The position numbers and the translations under genes were made by a program. From NCBI GenBank assembly GCA_001796315.1, contig MGME01000010.1, forward strand, positions 1 to 60,397: a stretch of DNA of 60,397 nt. The letters are read 5' to 3'. Below are positions 51,760 to 59,912 of the stretch, one piece after another. The notes beneath the pieces are model-generated. The model was not told the DNA's origin. It searched no databases and saw only the letters and a list, made by a program, of their open reading frames with translations. This stretch comes from Chlamydiae bacterium RIFCSPLOWO2_12_FULL_49_12 (GTDB lineage Bacteria > Chlamydiota > Chlamydiia > Chlamydiales > Rhabdochlamydiaceae). How positions within the stretch are numbered: the first letter of the stretch is position 1; the number at the start of each line of letters is the position of its first letter.

Positions 51760-52785
51760 TCAAGGAGAGCCTTCCGCCGGAGCAATCCGGTTGCTTGAAA
51801 ACACTCTTTGGAATAAGCCGCCAAGAGAAGACGCCAGGCGTTTTACGCCTGGATGAAGAAGATAAGGAGAAGAGATGAAGTATTCAGCGGTTCTTTTTAC
51901 AAACTCCAGCCTGACGGAAAACTCCAAGTCATAACAGCGGTGTTCAGGATTCTCACTCGTCACTATTTTTATGCCTGCTCTTCCCTCGATACTGCATTCC
52001 TTTCCCTGGATCGCTATATGGAATTGGACTGGAAAATCACTATTTTGACACGGGAAGAATTCATTCCTTTCCGCAAGGCTAACTAAAATGTTCCAACGCG
52101 GGGTAAGCAACACGTTCTGATTGCAGAAGGAGTAAAGCTCCTTTTGGTTATTCTCGTCAATGCTGTGTCTTGTTGCTACAGCCTCAAGTTCTTCTAAAAA
52201 TCGGGCTGCATAGACGGGATCTTCTTCACCCGGAGTTTTTTGGACAGCTTTGCCATTCAATGTGAAGTGGGAACGAAGGAGATCTTTTTTAATGGTCTCT
52301 TTGACCTCCTCAAGACTTTCCTCACTATGGTTATTTAGGAAAGGATCCAAAACTATCTGCTCGTTGTCGAGAATAACCTCTTTTTTTGGATAGGGAACCC
52401 AGGGGGAGAAAGAGGCGTAGATCCGGGGGACCAAAAGACCTAAAGGGACCACGACCGCTCCCATAACCGAAAAAGCAAGGGATTTCAAGCTCTCTTTGCA
52501 ATGACTGAGAAGAGTACAGAGAGCTCTTGTCCCCTCCCTATGAGAGGCAAGGTAAGCGAAATGCGCCAGTCCGGCAAAGGGATAATAAACTGCATTGACA
52601 ATCGAAGAGACAACTGCCCCCAATGCATAGGCCCCGGATCCAAGATGGCGTGAAAGAAAAGATGACTTTTCGCTCAAAAGATGCGCTCTTTTCAACAAGG
52701 CGTGAGCATTGATCAGAGGGCTAACGTCAAGCTGTTTCGGTACAGAGGAAACGGGAGAAGTTAAATAATTTATTACTGCATGCAT
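51760..52785 (-). CDS. membrane-associated protein of unknown function
   Basis: This gene encodes 341 residues with no known family. Two hydrophobic regions (about residues 50-80 and 98-121) are separated by a Cys/His-containing polar linker (REGTRALCTLLSHCKESLK). The C-terminal 200 residues are soluble, with a beta-rich end (FHIAIQGKECSIEGRAGIKIV). The pattern Ser-Arg-x-x-Gly-x-Ala then two membrane segments resembles the neighbouring 138-residue protein. A host-directed membrane protein is possible but unproven. A good promoter (52829-52857) drives it. Confidence 0.75.
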   Translation of the reverse strand: MHAVINYLTSPVSSVPKQLDVSPLINAHALLKRAHLLSEKSSFLSRHLGSGAYALGAVVSSIVNAVYYPFAGLAHFAYLASHREGTRALCTLLSHCKESLKSLAFSVMGAVVVPLGLLVPRIYASFSPWVPYPKKEVILDNEQIVLDPFLNNHSEESLEEVKETIKKDLLRSHFTLNGKAVQKTPGEEDPVYAARFLEELEAVATRHSIDENNQKELYSFCNQNVLLTPRWNILVSLAERNEFFPCQNSDFPVQFHIAIQGKECSIEGRAGIKIVTSENPEHRCYDLEFSVRLEFVKRTAEYFISSPYLLHPGVKRLASSLGGLFQRVFSSNRIAPAEGSP

Positions 52786-52828
52786 AGACTCTACTTTTCT
52801 TAAGTGTCGAGTTAAATATTAACACTAT

Positions 52829-52857
52829 TTTATATTTCTTGTAAAGAGGGCTGTCAA
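52829..52857 (-). promoter_or_regulatory. sigma70-type promoter of the 341-residue gene
   Basis: Read on the minus strand, TTGACA (52857-52852) and TATAAA (52834-52829) are spaced by 17 bases, 6/6 and 5/6 matches. The predicted leader is about 35 bases. Confidence 0.75.
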
Positions 52858-52920
52858 GGGGTAAAACAACTCAAATTACTTATAATCAACATCTTAATGA
52901 AAAAACGTACAAAGTCGAGC

Positions 52921-52952
52921 TATACCCAAACAACTTCAATTTCTTGGGTATA
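52921..52952. repeat. 32-bp hairpin sharing 23 bp with the end of htpX
   Basis: TATACCCAA at 52921-52929 and TTGGGTATA at 52944-52952 pair around 14 bases. The first 23 bases match 7369-7391 inverted with one difference. Confidence 0.6.
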
Positions 52953-52986
52953 TTTTGGCGCTGGTGAAAAGCGACTTGGCATTATT

Positions 52987-53149
52987 TTTGCAACATCTTC
53001 ATAACGTTGAGGTAACATTTCGGGCTGCGACCGTCGGATTCGAAAATTTTGTTCGTCGTCCATAGCGCTTTGGCTATGGACTTCTCACAAACTTTTCGAC
53101 TCCTTGGTCTCCCCACGAAATGTTTACCTCAACTTTATGAGAAGTTGCT
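52987..53149. repeat. nested palindrome of 163 bp (second family)
   Basis: The outer arms (about 52989-53022 and 53116-53148) pair over more than 30 bases, with GTTGAGGTAA and CATTTCG conserved. Inside lie a second imperfect pair (around TTCGAAAAT) and a perfect central hairpin GTCCATAG-CGCTTTGG-CTATGGAC. Only one copy is seen in this window. Confidence 0.75.
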
Positions 53150-53203
53150 TATTTTTTTTATGCTTGAAAATTTATGCTGCGCGCAGTGAAATGACTCTCT
53201 TCT

Positions 53204-53620
53204 ATGACATCAGAAAACCATCATTTTCCAAATGCCCTCTCGACCATGCTTACAGCTCCCACCATTATGTGCCGTGACTACCTGGAGGGAATCGAGATCG
53301 AAAATCCCTTTTTCTCCGCCTCCCGTTCCTTTGTCGTCAAAGGAGCGGCGGAAGCAAGCTTTGCCCTCCTCTCGCTCATTTGTCTTGTCGAGATCGCAGT
53401 GCGATCTGTGCTCTGGGCTGCCGGTTATACGATAGGCTGCTTTGCTTCCGATCACGATCTTGCCGAGCAGTGCTTTCAATTTTCTCGAAAGATCTCTCCC
53501 GGATTCAAAGAGGCGGGGTCCATCCTTTTTTTCAACCTCATCTGTCTCTATTTTAATATCATGAAAGAGAGCATCCAAACGGATTTTCCCCGTATGGACA
53601 CCTATTCCGCCAGCGGATAA
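53204..53620 (+). CDS. small membrane protein of unknown function
   Basis: This gene encodes 138 residues with a hydrophobic region (about 45-85, VKGAAEASFALLSLICLVEI and VLWAAGYTIGCFA) and a second one (about 106-122, AGSILFFNLICLYFNI). The pattern (Ser-Arg, Gly-x-Ala, two membrane spans, a Cys-containing polar linker) is like the divergently encoded 341-residue protein. No SD is obvious before the ATG, so a downstream start (Met 15 or 22) is possible. No function can be assigned; the bilobed hydrophobicity would allow an Inc protein. Confidence 0.65.
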   Translation: MTSENHHFPNALSTMLTAPTIMCRDYLEGIEIENPFFSASRSFVVKGAAEASFALLSLICLVEIAVRSVLWAAGYTIGCFASDHDLAEQCFQFSRKISPGFKEAGSILFFNLICLYFNIMKESIQTDFPRMDTYSASG

Positions 53621-53647
53621 AAATAAATCTTTTATTTAGAAGTTGAC

Positions 53648-54388
53648 TCAGTCTCGTAGCTCTTGATCTTCTGAAGAGAGCATGTTGTGATAGACTGCAT
53701 CGACATCGTCTAAATCTTCCAGCCATTCCGCAAGAGAGAGGTTTGCCTTTTGATCCTCCTCGCTACACGCAATGCTGATCTTGGGAATTCTCTGAAGGGA
53801 AGCTCCTTCGCAAGCGAGCCCCAACTTTTCAATTTTCTCTTTCACTTGATAGAGAAGATCGGGCGGGGTTGTGATGTAATAGAGCTCTTCCGATGCTTCA
53901 AAATCATCCGCACCGGATTCGCTGACGGCAAGAAAGAGGGCCTCTTCATCGACTCCCTTTTTTAAGACCTGGATGACGCCTTTAAGATCAAAATTGAAAG
54001 CCACCGAGCCCGGAGAGGCGAGCGTTCCCCCTCTTTTATGAGTGGCTATGCGCATCTCTGAGGCAATGCGGTTTTTATTGTCGGTTAACGCATCAACGAT
54101 GATTCCCACTCCTCCATATCCATAGAGTTCATACGTCACGGGAAAGTAGTCGGACTGATCCTCTCTTCCAGCCTTTTTGATATTGCGCTCGATATTGTCC
54201 GAGGGCATATTTGCAGCGCGCGCTTTTTGAATCGCCAGGCGTAAGCGGGGATTGGACTTAGGATCGGGGCCTCCTTGTTTAACTGAGCTAATGATCTCTT
54301 TGGCGAAACGCGAAAAAATCTTTCCCTTCAGAGCATCCGAGCGGCTCTTTTGATGTTTGATATTCGCCCACTTACTGTGTCCGGCCAT
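53648..54388 (-). CDS. yebC: YebC/PmpR/TACO1 family protein
   Basis: YebC-family proteins are DNA-binding regulators in some bacteria and aid translation of proline stretches in others. The 246-residue product is full length and starts AGHSKWANIKHQK, with KARAANMPSDNIERNIKKA, YELYGYGGVGIIVDALTDNKNR and AFNFDLKGVI. It is the last gene of a five-gene operon after prfB, overlapping the SprT-like gene by 17 bp, in keeping with the translation-related role. Confidence 0.95.
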   Translation of the reverse strand: MAGHSKWANIKHQKSRSDALKGKIFSRFAKEIISSVKQGGPDPKSNPRLRLAIQKARAANMPSDNIERNIKKAGREDQSDYFPVTYELYGYGGVGIIVDALTDNKNRIASEMRIATHKRGGTLASPGSVAFNFDLKGVIQVLKKGVDEEALFLAVSESGADDFEASEELYYITTPPDLLYQVKEKIEKLGLACEGASLQRIPKISIACSEEDQKANLSLAEWLEDLDDVDAVYHNMLSSEDQELRD

Positions 54389-54794
54389 AATGCAATCCGA
54401 AAGTACGGTGTCTCTTTTCCCACTCTTTTGCCAACATATAGTCTTGATACTCTCGCTCTTTTTCTCGGAAAGCCGAATGGTGGATCCTTCGGCCCCTGGC
54501 TCCCCTTTTTAAGGGAGGAAAGAGGCTATGGAGCATCTCATGATAGACGATATAGGAGATAAAGTAAGGAGGAAAATGGGGATGATCGAGAAGACGGTGG
54601 ATCCGAATAAGCTGAGTTCTGTAGTGAAAAGAGCCGAGCGTCCGTTTGCGCTTTGCTTCTCTCAAGGGATTGCCAAACCAGGTAATGGGAAGGCAAAGCT
54701 CTCCCTTAAAATAGCTTTGATTGAGAGAGTCGAAGATCTCAAGCAGATTGTAGGTGGTTCCCAGAGGGAAGATTCTGATGGTTCTTGTTTTCAC
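54372..54794 (-). CDS. SprT-like zinc metallopeptidase-fold protein
   Basis: The 140-residue product has a zinc motif HEMLH in a helix (YIVYHEMLHSLFPP, about residues 84-97) and, about 20 residues later, HHSAFREKEREY, which gives the third ligand His and the usual Phe of SprT-like proteins. The N-terminal LNQSYFKGEL and ITWFG are also SprT-like. The function may be DNA-protein crosslink processing, as in SPRTN, but bacterial members are uncharacterised. It overlaps the GNAT gene before it by 4 bp and yebC after it by 17 bp. Confidence 0.75.
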   Translation of the reverse strand: MKTRTIRIFPLGTTYNLLEIFDSLNQSYFKGELCLPITWFGNPLREAKRKRTLGSFHYRTQLIRIHRLLDHPHFPPYFISYIVYHEMLHSLFPPLKRGARGRRIHHSAFREKEREYQDYMLAKEWEKRHRTFGLHYGRTQ

Positions 54795-55294
54795 AGCTCT
54801 TTTTGCATCATGATCTTTGCACGGTACTGCCCCTCCTTTTCCTTGATGAAGTGCTTCTCAATCCCATACCGCTTAAATCCTGCCCTTTCGTAGAGGTGAA
54901 TGGCGGGGTTTCCTTCATAGACCTCAAGGTGGAGGATCTCAATCTGAAACATCTCTTTCGCAAGTTCTTCTATCTCTTTCAAAAGCCGCCGTCCTATCCC
55001 TTTGCCCCGCATCGATTCTTTGACAATGATAGAAAAGAGGCATTGATGTTTCAGTTTTTTGTAAATTTGAATGTAGAGATTCGCCATGCCGCACGGCTTG
55101 CCTTCCCACAGGGCAGTCAATCCGGCACCCATGCGCGCATAACTAATCCAGATACGTACCGAGTCATCCAATTCGCGTGGTTCGCTCGTCATGGGAAACC
55201 ATCTCAAAATCTTTTCATCATTCAGCCATTCAGCAAGAGAGGAAGCATCTTCCATCTCTGCCGGACGTATCGTCAGCTCACTCTTTTCTTGCAT
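54791..55294 (-). CDS. GNAT-family acetyltransferase, second of a tandem pair
   Basis: The 167-residue product has the GNAT acetyl-CoA loop RGKGIGRRLL (about residues 95-104) and the following motif LHLEVYEGNPAIHLYERAGF, which is typical. Substrate unknown. It resembles the preceding GNAT throughout: both have an [ED]-I-L-x-W-[FM]-P segment near residue 30 and a KWEKxFxKYEG-like end, so they are tandem paralogues. C. trachomatis has one acetyltransferase at this site. It overlaps its neighbours by 17 and 4 bp. Confidence 0.87.
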   Translation of the reverse strand: MQEKSELTIRPAEMEDASSLAEWLNDEKILRWFPMTSEPRELDDSVRIWISYARMGAGLTALWEGKPCGMANLYIQIYKKLKHQCLFSIIVKESMRGKGIGRRLLKEIEELAKEMFQIEILHLEVYEGNPAIHLYERAGFKRYGIEKHFIKEKEGQYRAKIMMQKEL

Positions 55295-55805
55295 CTTTCA
55301 AATCACACTCCCATAAAAGTCTTGCGGCATATGAGCCCTCGTATTTAAAAAACTTCTCCTGGCGCGCAAATTCGTAAAACCTCTCTTTTTTTAAGATGGG
55401 AAGGACAGGATTTGCCTCTACCACTTCCATCTGCATCCACTCCAGTTGAAAATAATTCTTTGCCAAGTGCTTTAGATTTTTGATTAAAGAGCTGCCAACC
55501 CCTCTCTTCTGAAAGGAAGGAGGAACGACAAGTTGGAAAAGGCAGTGGTGGGCAACCTTGCGATAAGGCATTAAATAGAGAATTCCCATCCCGCAGGGTA
55601 TTTTTTCAAAGGTTGCAGTAAGACAGGCGTTGTAGCGGAAAAACCCCGTCCAGATTTTGAGCGCAAGCTCGCCCTCCTCTCTATCGGAGAAGGGCATCCA
55701 CTGCAAGATCTCGTCTTGGGAAAACCACTTCTTAAGATAGGGCGTATCCTCTATCTCTGAATAGCGGATATCGAAATTCGAAGAAGAGACGTCCAGGGCT
55801 TCCAT
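55278..55805 (-). CDS. GNAT-family acetyltransferase, first of a tandem pair
   Basis: The 175-residue product starts at an ATG that shares one base with the prfB stop (TGATG), so it is translationally coupled. The acetyl-CoA loop reads QKRGVGSSLI (about residue 106-115), followed by MQMEVVEANPVLPILKKERFYE, where the final helix lacks the usual Tyr of many GNATs. Substrate unknown; an RF2 or ribosomal target is conceivable from its position but unproven. A GTG three bases upstream is less likely. Confidence 0.87.
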   Translation of the reverse strand: MEALDVSSSNFDIRYSEIEDTPYLKKWFSQDEILQWMPFSDREEGELALKIWTGFFRYNACLTATFEKIPCGMGILYLMPYRKVAHHCLFQLVVPPSFQKRGVGSSLIKNLKHLAKNYFQLEWMQMEVVEANPVLPILKKERFYEFARQEKFFKYEGSYAARLLWECDLKDARKE

Positions 55806-56887
55806 CACCCGAATTCCTTCAAGTAAGCAAAGATAAAGCCATCAATTGCGCCATCCATCACTGCCTGAATATTTCCTACTTCATGTCCCGTTCGCGTATC
55901 TTTTACCAGAGTATAGGGCTGGAAGACATAGTTACGGATCTGACTTCCCCAGGCAATCTCTTTCTTTTCCCCTCCAAGCTCTTTAAGCTTATCTTCTTTC
56001 TTCTTGAGTTCCAACTCATAGAGCTTTGCTTTCAGAAGCTTCAAACAGGTCTCCTTGTTCTGCAGTTGGGAGCGCTCAGCCTGGCAAGCTACCGTAATCC
56101 CCGTCTCCAAGTGTGTGATGCGAACGGCGGAATCGGTCACGTTGACATGCTGGCCTCCCGCTCCGGAAGAACGGTAGGTATCAATGCGGATTTGATCGGG
56201 TCGAATCTCAATTTTGAGGCTCTCTTCAATTTCAGGGATGACATCGACGGAAGCAAAGCTTGTATGTCTTTTCGCATTGCTGTCAAAGGGCGAGATGCGC
56301 ACAAGACGATGCACTCCTTTTTCCGCCTTCGTGTATCCATAGGCAAAAGGGGCAGAAAGTTTTAGAGTAATACTCTTAATGCCGGCCACTTCTCCCTCAA
56401 CACAATCAAGCGTCTCGACCCTCCATCCTTTCTTGGTCGCCCATCTCTGATACATCCTTAAGAGCATCTCTGCCCAGTCGCAAGCCTCCGTCCCTCCTGC
56501 ACCGGCATTGATGCTTAAATAGCAGTTCAACCGATCAAGCTCTCCCGAGAGCATCTTTTTCACTTCCAACTCGCTTAAGACCGAGTCGATCCCTTCAAGC
56601 TCCAACAAGAGTTCATTGAGAAAAGGTTCATCTCCGCTCTCTTTTGCTTCGGGAAAGAGCGCTTGGACACTCTCCAGGCGTCGAAAAAGCTCATCTAAAG
56701 GCACTACCCAAGCCTTGAGCTCATTGGAAGCAGCAATGACTTTCTGGGCAATGCTCTTATCTTCCCAAAAAAGAGGATCTTCCATCTTTTTGTCCAGAAG
56801 AAGGATCTCAGCTCTCTTTGCATCGAGGCGAAGAACTCGCTCCATCTCTTTTAAGCGCTGAATCAATGCTTTGATCTTTTCGTCCAT
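55805..56887 (-). CDS. prfB: peptide chain release factor 2 (no programmed frameshift)
   Basis: RF2 terminates translation at UAA and UGA. The product (360 residues from ATG 56887) has the tripeptide anticodon SPF (in VRISPFDSN) and the GGQ hydrolysis motif (GAGGQHVNV). It is continuous from its first codon: no CTTTGA-type frameshift site or in-frame TGA is seen near codon 25, so the usual RF2 autoregulation is missing. A frame extends upstream to 57034, but that extension is basic and Cys-containing without homology. It is the first gene of the prfB-GNAT-GNAT-SprT-yebC operon. Confidence 0.95.
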   Translation of the reverse strand: MDEKIKALIQRLKEMERVLRLDAKRAEILLLDKKMEDPLFWEDKSIAQKVIAASNELKAWVVPLDELFRRLESVQALFPEAKESGDEPFLNELLLELEGIDSVLSELEVKKMLSGELDRLNCYLSINAGAGGTEACDWAEMLLRMYQRWATKKGWRVETLDCVEGEVAGIKSITLKLSAPFAYGYTKAEKGVHRLVRISPFDSNAKRHTSFASVDVIPEIEESLKIEIRPDQIRIDTYRSSGAGGQHVNVTDSAVRITHLETGITVACQAERSQLQNKETCLKLLKAKLYELELKKKEDKLKELGGEKKEIAWGSQIRNYVFQPYTLVKDTRTGHEVGNIQAVMDGAIDGFIFAYLKEFG

Positions 56888-57071
56888 TCTTAGAGAATAG
56901 AGGAGAGAAGAGCAAAAAGTCAATTCGAACCAAGCTCCTTGTCTCCTGGGGTGTGACAAACGTTCGAAACGAACGTCTGTCATAGCATTTTTGTGCTCAA
57001 TAAGAAAAAAAACCACCTGAGGCATGCTCCTCAAGCCTTTCTCGAATTCTTAAAAAATGCTTAACAACCTC

Positions 57072-57099
57072 TTTACAAGAATCGAAGGTCTGTTATAAT
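57072..57099 (+). promoter_or_regulatory. strong sigma70-type promoter of the 88-residue gene
   Basis: TTTACA (57072-57077) and TATAAT (57094-57099) are spaced by 16 bases, 5/6 and 6/6 matches. Confidence 0.75.
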
Positions 57100-57160
57100 T
57101 GCGCAAAACTTAAATGGGAAAACCCAAGTTTTACAACGGAACTTTACTTAGGAGGTCACT

Positions 57161-57427
57161 ATGAATTTTAATGTCGCAGCAATTGGGAGTGTCTGGCAAA
57201 CCCTAGGTCAATATGCTAGCAGCATGTCAACGTCGCTGTCCAAAGCTGCCCTTGCTACTGCACACTTTGCGAAAAATTGGTTTCCATGCTGCTTCTCATA
57301 CCTGAGCAGCCATCCTACGATTGCCATTGGCAGTGTCTGCGGTTTGGCGCTGACAGGTTTCGCAGTCGCTCTTTTTCGTTCCTACTTCAACAACAAACCA
57401 AACGTAGAGCAACCTGTCGCCACGTGA
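57161..57427 (+). CDS. small membrane protein of unknown function, apparently strongly expressed
   Basis: This gene encodes 88 residues with no known family. The C-terminal half has one membrane segment (about residues 53-73, AIGSVCGLALTGFAVALF) preceded by a weaker hydrophobic stretch (FPCCFSYLSS). The N-terminal half is Ala/Ser-rich and could be an amphipathic helix. An AGGAGGT SD, perfect to consensus, sits 5 bases from the ATG. A consensus-like promoter precedes it and a strong terminator follows it (57508-57538), so it is monocistronic and probably abundant. It could be an envelope or developmental-stage protein. Confidence 0.75.
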   Translation: MNFNVAAIGSVWQTLGQYASSMSTSLSKAALATAHFAKNWFPCCFSYLSSHPTIAIGSVCGLALTGFAVALFRSYFNNKPNVEQPVAT

Positions 57428-57507
57428 TAATCAAAGCATGCAAAGCTCTTCCTGTTTCTGGCGAAGAAAAAAGATGAAGCATGTTGTGCTGAGACTGTAA
57501 ATTGCAT

Positions 57508-57538
57508 AAAAAGCGAGTTTTTTTAAGCTCGCTTTTTT
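57508..57538. terminator. bidirectional intrinsic terminator
   Basis: AAAAAGCGAG (57508-57517) and CTCGCTTTTT (57528-57537) form a perfect 10-bp stem with a T-run after it on the plus strand and, by symmetry, on the minus strand. It ends both the 88-residue gene and the UGP3-like gene, whose stop is at 57538-57540. Confidence 0.85.
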
Positions 57539-59685
57539 TATGACTTTGTGAGCTTTGAGAGTTCAATCTTTGCGTGATCCGTAAAGGTATAATGCCAATT
57601 TCCCGAAAAAGGATCTCTTTTTTCTTTAATAAAAAAGAGCTCTCCTCTTTTCTCTTGGGCAATGAGACGCATCCCATCGGGCACAATAATCCTTCCTCCT
57701 CCGCGAAAGTGCACATCTTCCGCAACAAAAAAACCTGCTCCTTCCAGGATAATCTCAAAGCGCTCTTTATATTGAATCTCTTTTTTCCAATAGAGATTGG
57801 GAGCGCGGAAATCTATTCCCTCATTGACAAACATCGCATTGCTTAGCTGCGCAGCTCCTTTGTTTTCGTCTTCCGCATGCAGCAAAACGCTTCCCTTTAT
57901 CGTCACATTTTCCAACTCCACATCGGCAATGTGCAAGTCCAGCTCACTGCCCCATAAAAGCTTTCCTCCTTTCAACTTCTGAGCAATGATGGAAAAAAGA
58001 GGGCCCAAAGCGCTCAGATAGAAAAAGAGAAAAGAGGGGCCTCTTTCAAAAAACAGCTTGGGAGAACGGGGCTTCGGGACCTTACAGTTGCAGCGCGTTA
58101 AAAGTTCATAGGCATTATTTAAAACGTCCAAAAACGCCCCTTCCGGCGTCTCTAAAAAGAGACCGTCTCCTCCATATTTTCTCTTTGTGCAGGAGATCGT
58201 TTTACGACGCTGATTGTAAGTAAGAAAAGAGCTCATCTCTGTTAAAGAACTGCCCTCCAATCTCCCGGAAAAGGTGCTTTCCATCTGCTCCGAGATGTTT
58301 TGCATGGTGCATTCGAGACGGGCAATCCGCCCTTCTCTTTTTTGACCATCGCCATCAAAATAGACCGCCCTTTTAGGATTGACGAGCATTCCAGGAATGG
58401 GACTTTTATTGATTGCCCTACGAATGGCGGGCAGATCGACAAAGAGAATGTTTGTGTTTGAAGGATATTTCGAGTAGACGCCTCCTTCTTCTTCGCTCTC
58501 ATCTATCACTCCATGCTCCTTAAAGACGCAGTACTCAATCGGCGCAAGGGAATAGGAAAACCCTCCTTTGCGGATGCGCTCTCTTACCACAGAGGTCCCT
58601 TCCTGAGATCCCACCAAGCGCGGACAGGCGGCCGATCCAAAAGTTTTATTCCTGCTCAATCCTATCCCTGCCAACGCAAGAAGCCCGTAATCACAGCCTG
58701 CAACGGGATTGTTGACCTGGCGGACAAGAGCTTTTTGCACTCCTTTTTTTTGAAACCAGTCAAAAACCCCTTGCTGCTGTGCAAGCTTCCAGAGAACTCC
58801 ATGCCCACCCGGTTTCAGAAAGAGCCGCTCATTTTCCTCAAAACACCATTTTCCCTCGGTATTGATAACGGGAACAAGGGGCTGGGAAAAAAAGAAAAAG
58901 CTCTCCTTGGGGCGGCCAAACCATCCAGCCCGTTCAAAAAGCTCCAGGATCCGGCGATGGTTCTGTTTTTCATGAGAGGTCATGATGGCAATATTTGTAA
59001 TGATCTTGCGCCCTCTGAGTTTGAAGTAGAGATATTCTCTGGCCTGGACATCTTCGATAAGCCCTTGCAAAAGCGTCTTTCCTAAAAAGGGCAATACCGC
59101 TGCCGGGAGCGGTTCTTTTGTCTCATCATCGATAAGAGAGAGGCGGTCGCCCGCCCCTCCCAACGGGTAAATCTCTCCTATTTCAGGCAGGCGCAAAATT
59201 CCTTCCAGGATCGCTTTTCGAATCATTAGATTCTTTTCGGTAAGCTGCCAAAGCGGAGGAGAAAGGCGTCGCTCGAAGGGGTTTAAAGACTGTTTTTCGC
59301 ATCCTTGTTCCTCTTTTTTCGACAGAAGAGTCAGCATCTTAAAGTGATAGCCCACAAGCCCGCCCAGTTCTTCATAAAAAGCATCGACGGGAGAAAGGGT
59401 CTCAAAGAGGAGGCTCAATCTCTCTTCATTTTTTCCATAGATCCTCAAGACCTCCTGTTGTCCTAAAGCAATCAGGGCCTTCAAGATGACCTCTTCTTCT
59501 ATCCTGAATGTCTTTGGAAAGAAGAGAGTGTTTAAAAACTCTTGAAAGCTTTTTTGCACTTGAGAAAACCGACTCAAAAGCGCCGCCTTCTCTTGAACCC
59601 TGCGCGCCCCACACAGTTGGCGCACAAGAGGAGCCAGCCGGTCAACGGAGGGAGCTTCACTCTCTTTTTGAAAAATCAAAACCAT
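57538..59685 (-). CDS. UDP-sugar pyrophosphorylase of the UGP3 type (UDPGP superfamily)
   Basis: The 715-residue product has a nucleotide-binding loop LGGAGDRL (about residue 175), followed by ELPAAVLP, QAREYLYFKLRGRK, IAIMTSHEKQNH, WFGRP, QPLVPV, and the sugar-binding KPGGHGVLWKLA. A C-terminal beta-helix-like part contains LECTMQNI and NRGIDF-type repeats (DVELENVTI, VNEGIDFRAPN). This matches, as I recall it, the plastid UDP-glucose pyrophosphorylase UGP3 of plants. It would make UDP-glucose (or a related UDP-sugar) from a sugar-1-phosphate. An N-terminal helical domain of about 150 residues is unassigned. SD is weak. Confidence 0.8.
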   Translation of the reverse strand: MVLIFQKESEAPSVDRLAPLVRQLCGARRVQEKAALLSRFSQVQKSFQEFLNTLFFPKTFRIEEEVILKALIALGQQEVLRIYGKNEERLSLLFETLSPVDAFYEELGGLVGYHFKMLTLLSKKEEQGCEKQSLNPFERRLSPPLWQLTEKNLMIRKAILEGILRLPEIGEIYPLGGAGDRLSLIDDETKEPLPAAVLPFLGKTLLQGLIEDVQAREYLYFKLRGRKIITNIAIMTSHEKQNHRRILELFERAGWFGRPKESFFFFSQPLVPVINTEGKWCFEENERLFLKPGGHGVLWKLAQQQGVFDWFQKKGVQKALVRQVNNPVAGCDYGLLALAGIGLSRNKTFGSAACPRLVGSQEGTSVVRERIRKGGFSYSLAPIEYCVFKEHGVIDESEEEGGVYSKYPSNTNILFVDLPAIRRAINKSPIPGMLVNPKRAVYFDGDGQKREGRIARLECTMQNISEQMESTFSGRLEGSSLTEMSSFLTYNQRRKTISCTKRKYGGDGLFLETPEGAFLDVLNNAYELLTRCNCKVPKPRSPKLFFERGPSFLFFYLSALGPLFSIIAQKLKGGKLLWGSELDLHIADVELENVTIKGSVLLHAEDENKGAAQLSNAMFVNEGIDFRAPNLYWKKEIQYKERFEIILEGAGFFVAEDVHFRGGGRIIVPDGMRLIAQEKRGELFFIKEKRDPFSGNWHYTFTDHAKIELSKLTKS

Positions 59686-59800
59686 AGAGCTTATTTTTTC
59701 ACCGCAAGTGGGTTTAATTTGCCATCTCTTTTCCTATTTTGACAAGAAGTTCCTCTCGGGCCCTCCTCGGAAGAAAAATTGAACAAAAAGCTGATTTTTT

Positions 59801-59830
59801 TTGACACGAATACCTCTAGAGAGCTACAAA
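59801..59830 (+). promoter_or_regulatory. possible promoter of the SWIB gene
   Basis: TTGACA (59801-59806) is perfect. The matching -10 box would be TACAAA (59825-59830) at a spacing of 18 bases. Confidence 0.5.
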
Positions 59831-59912
59831 TTGATTTTGTATAGTAATGACCTCCCCTCCAGAGGGAAGGGGGGCAAACTGTGAGAGAAGAACACTGAAA
59901 GGAGAAAAGCTC

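Larger units (their letters stand above)
52786..53203. other. 418-bp intergenic region with promoter and palindromic repeats, no gene
   Basis: It holds the minus-strand promoter at 52829-52857, a solo palindromic end (AAAGTCGAG at 52911-52919), a 32-bp hairpin (52921-52952) whose left part matches the end of htpX, and a 163-bp nested palindrome (52987-53149). I see no convincing coding frame. Confidence 0.8.

Noticed and set aside
56888-57034. 49-residue N-terminal extension of RF2
   Set aside because: No homology or SD; RF2 begins at the ATG of MDEKIKAL.
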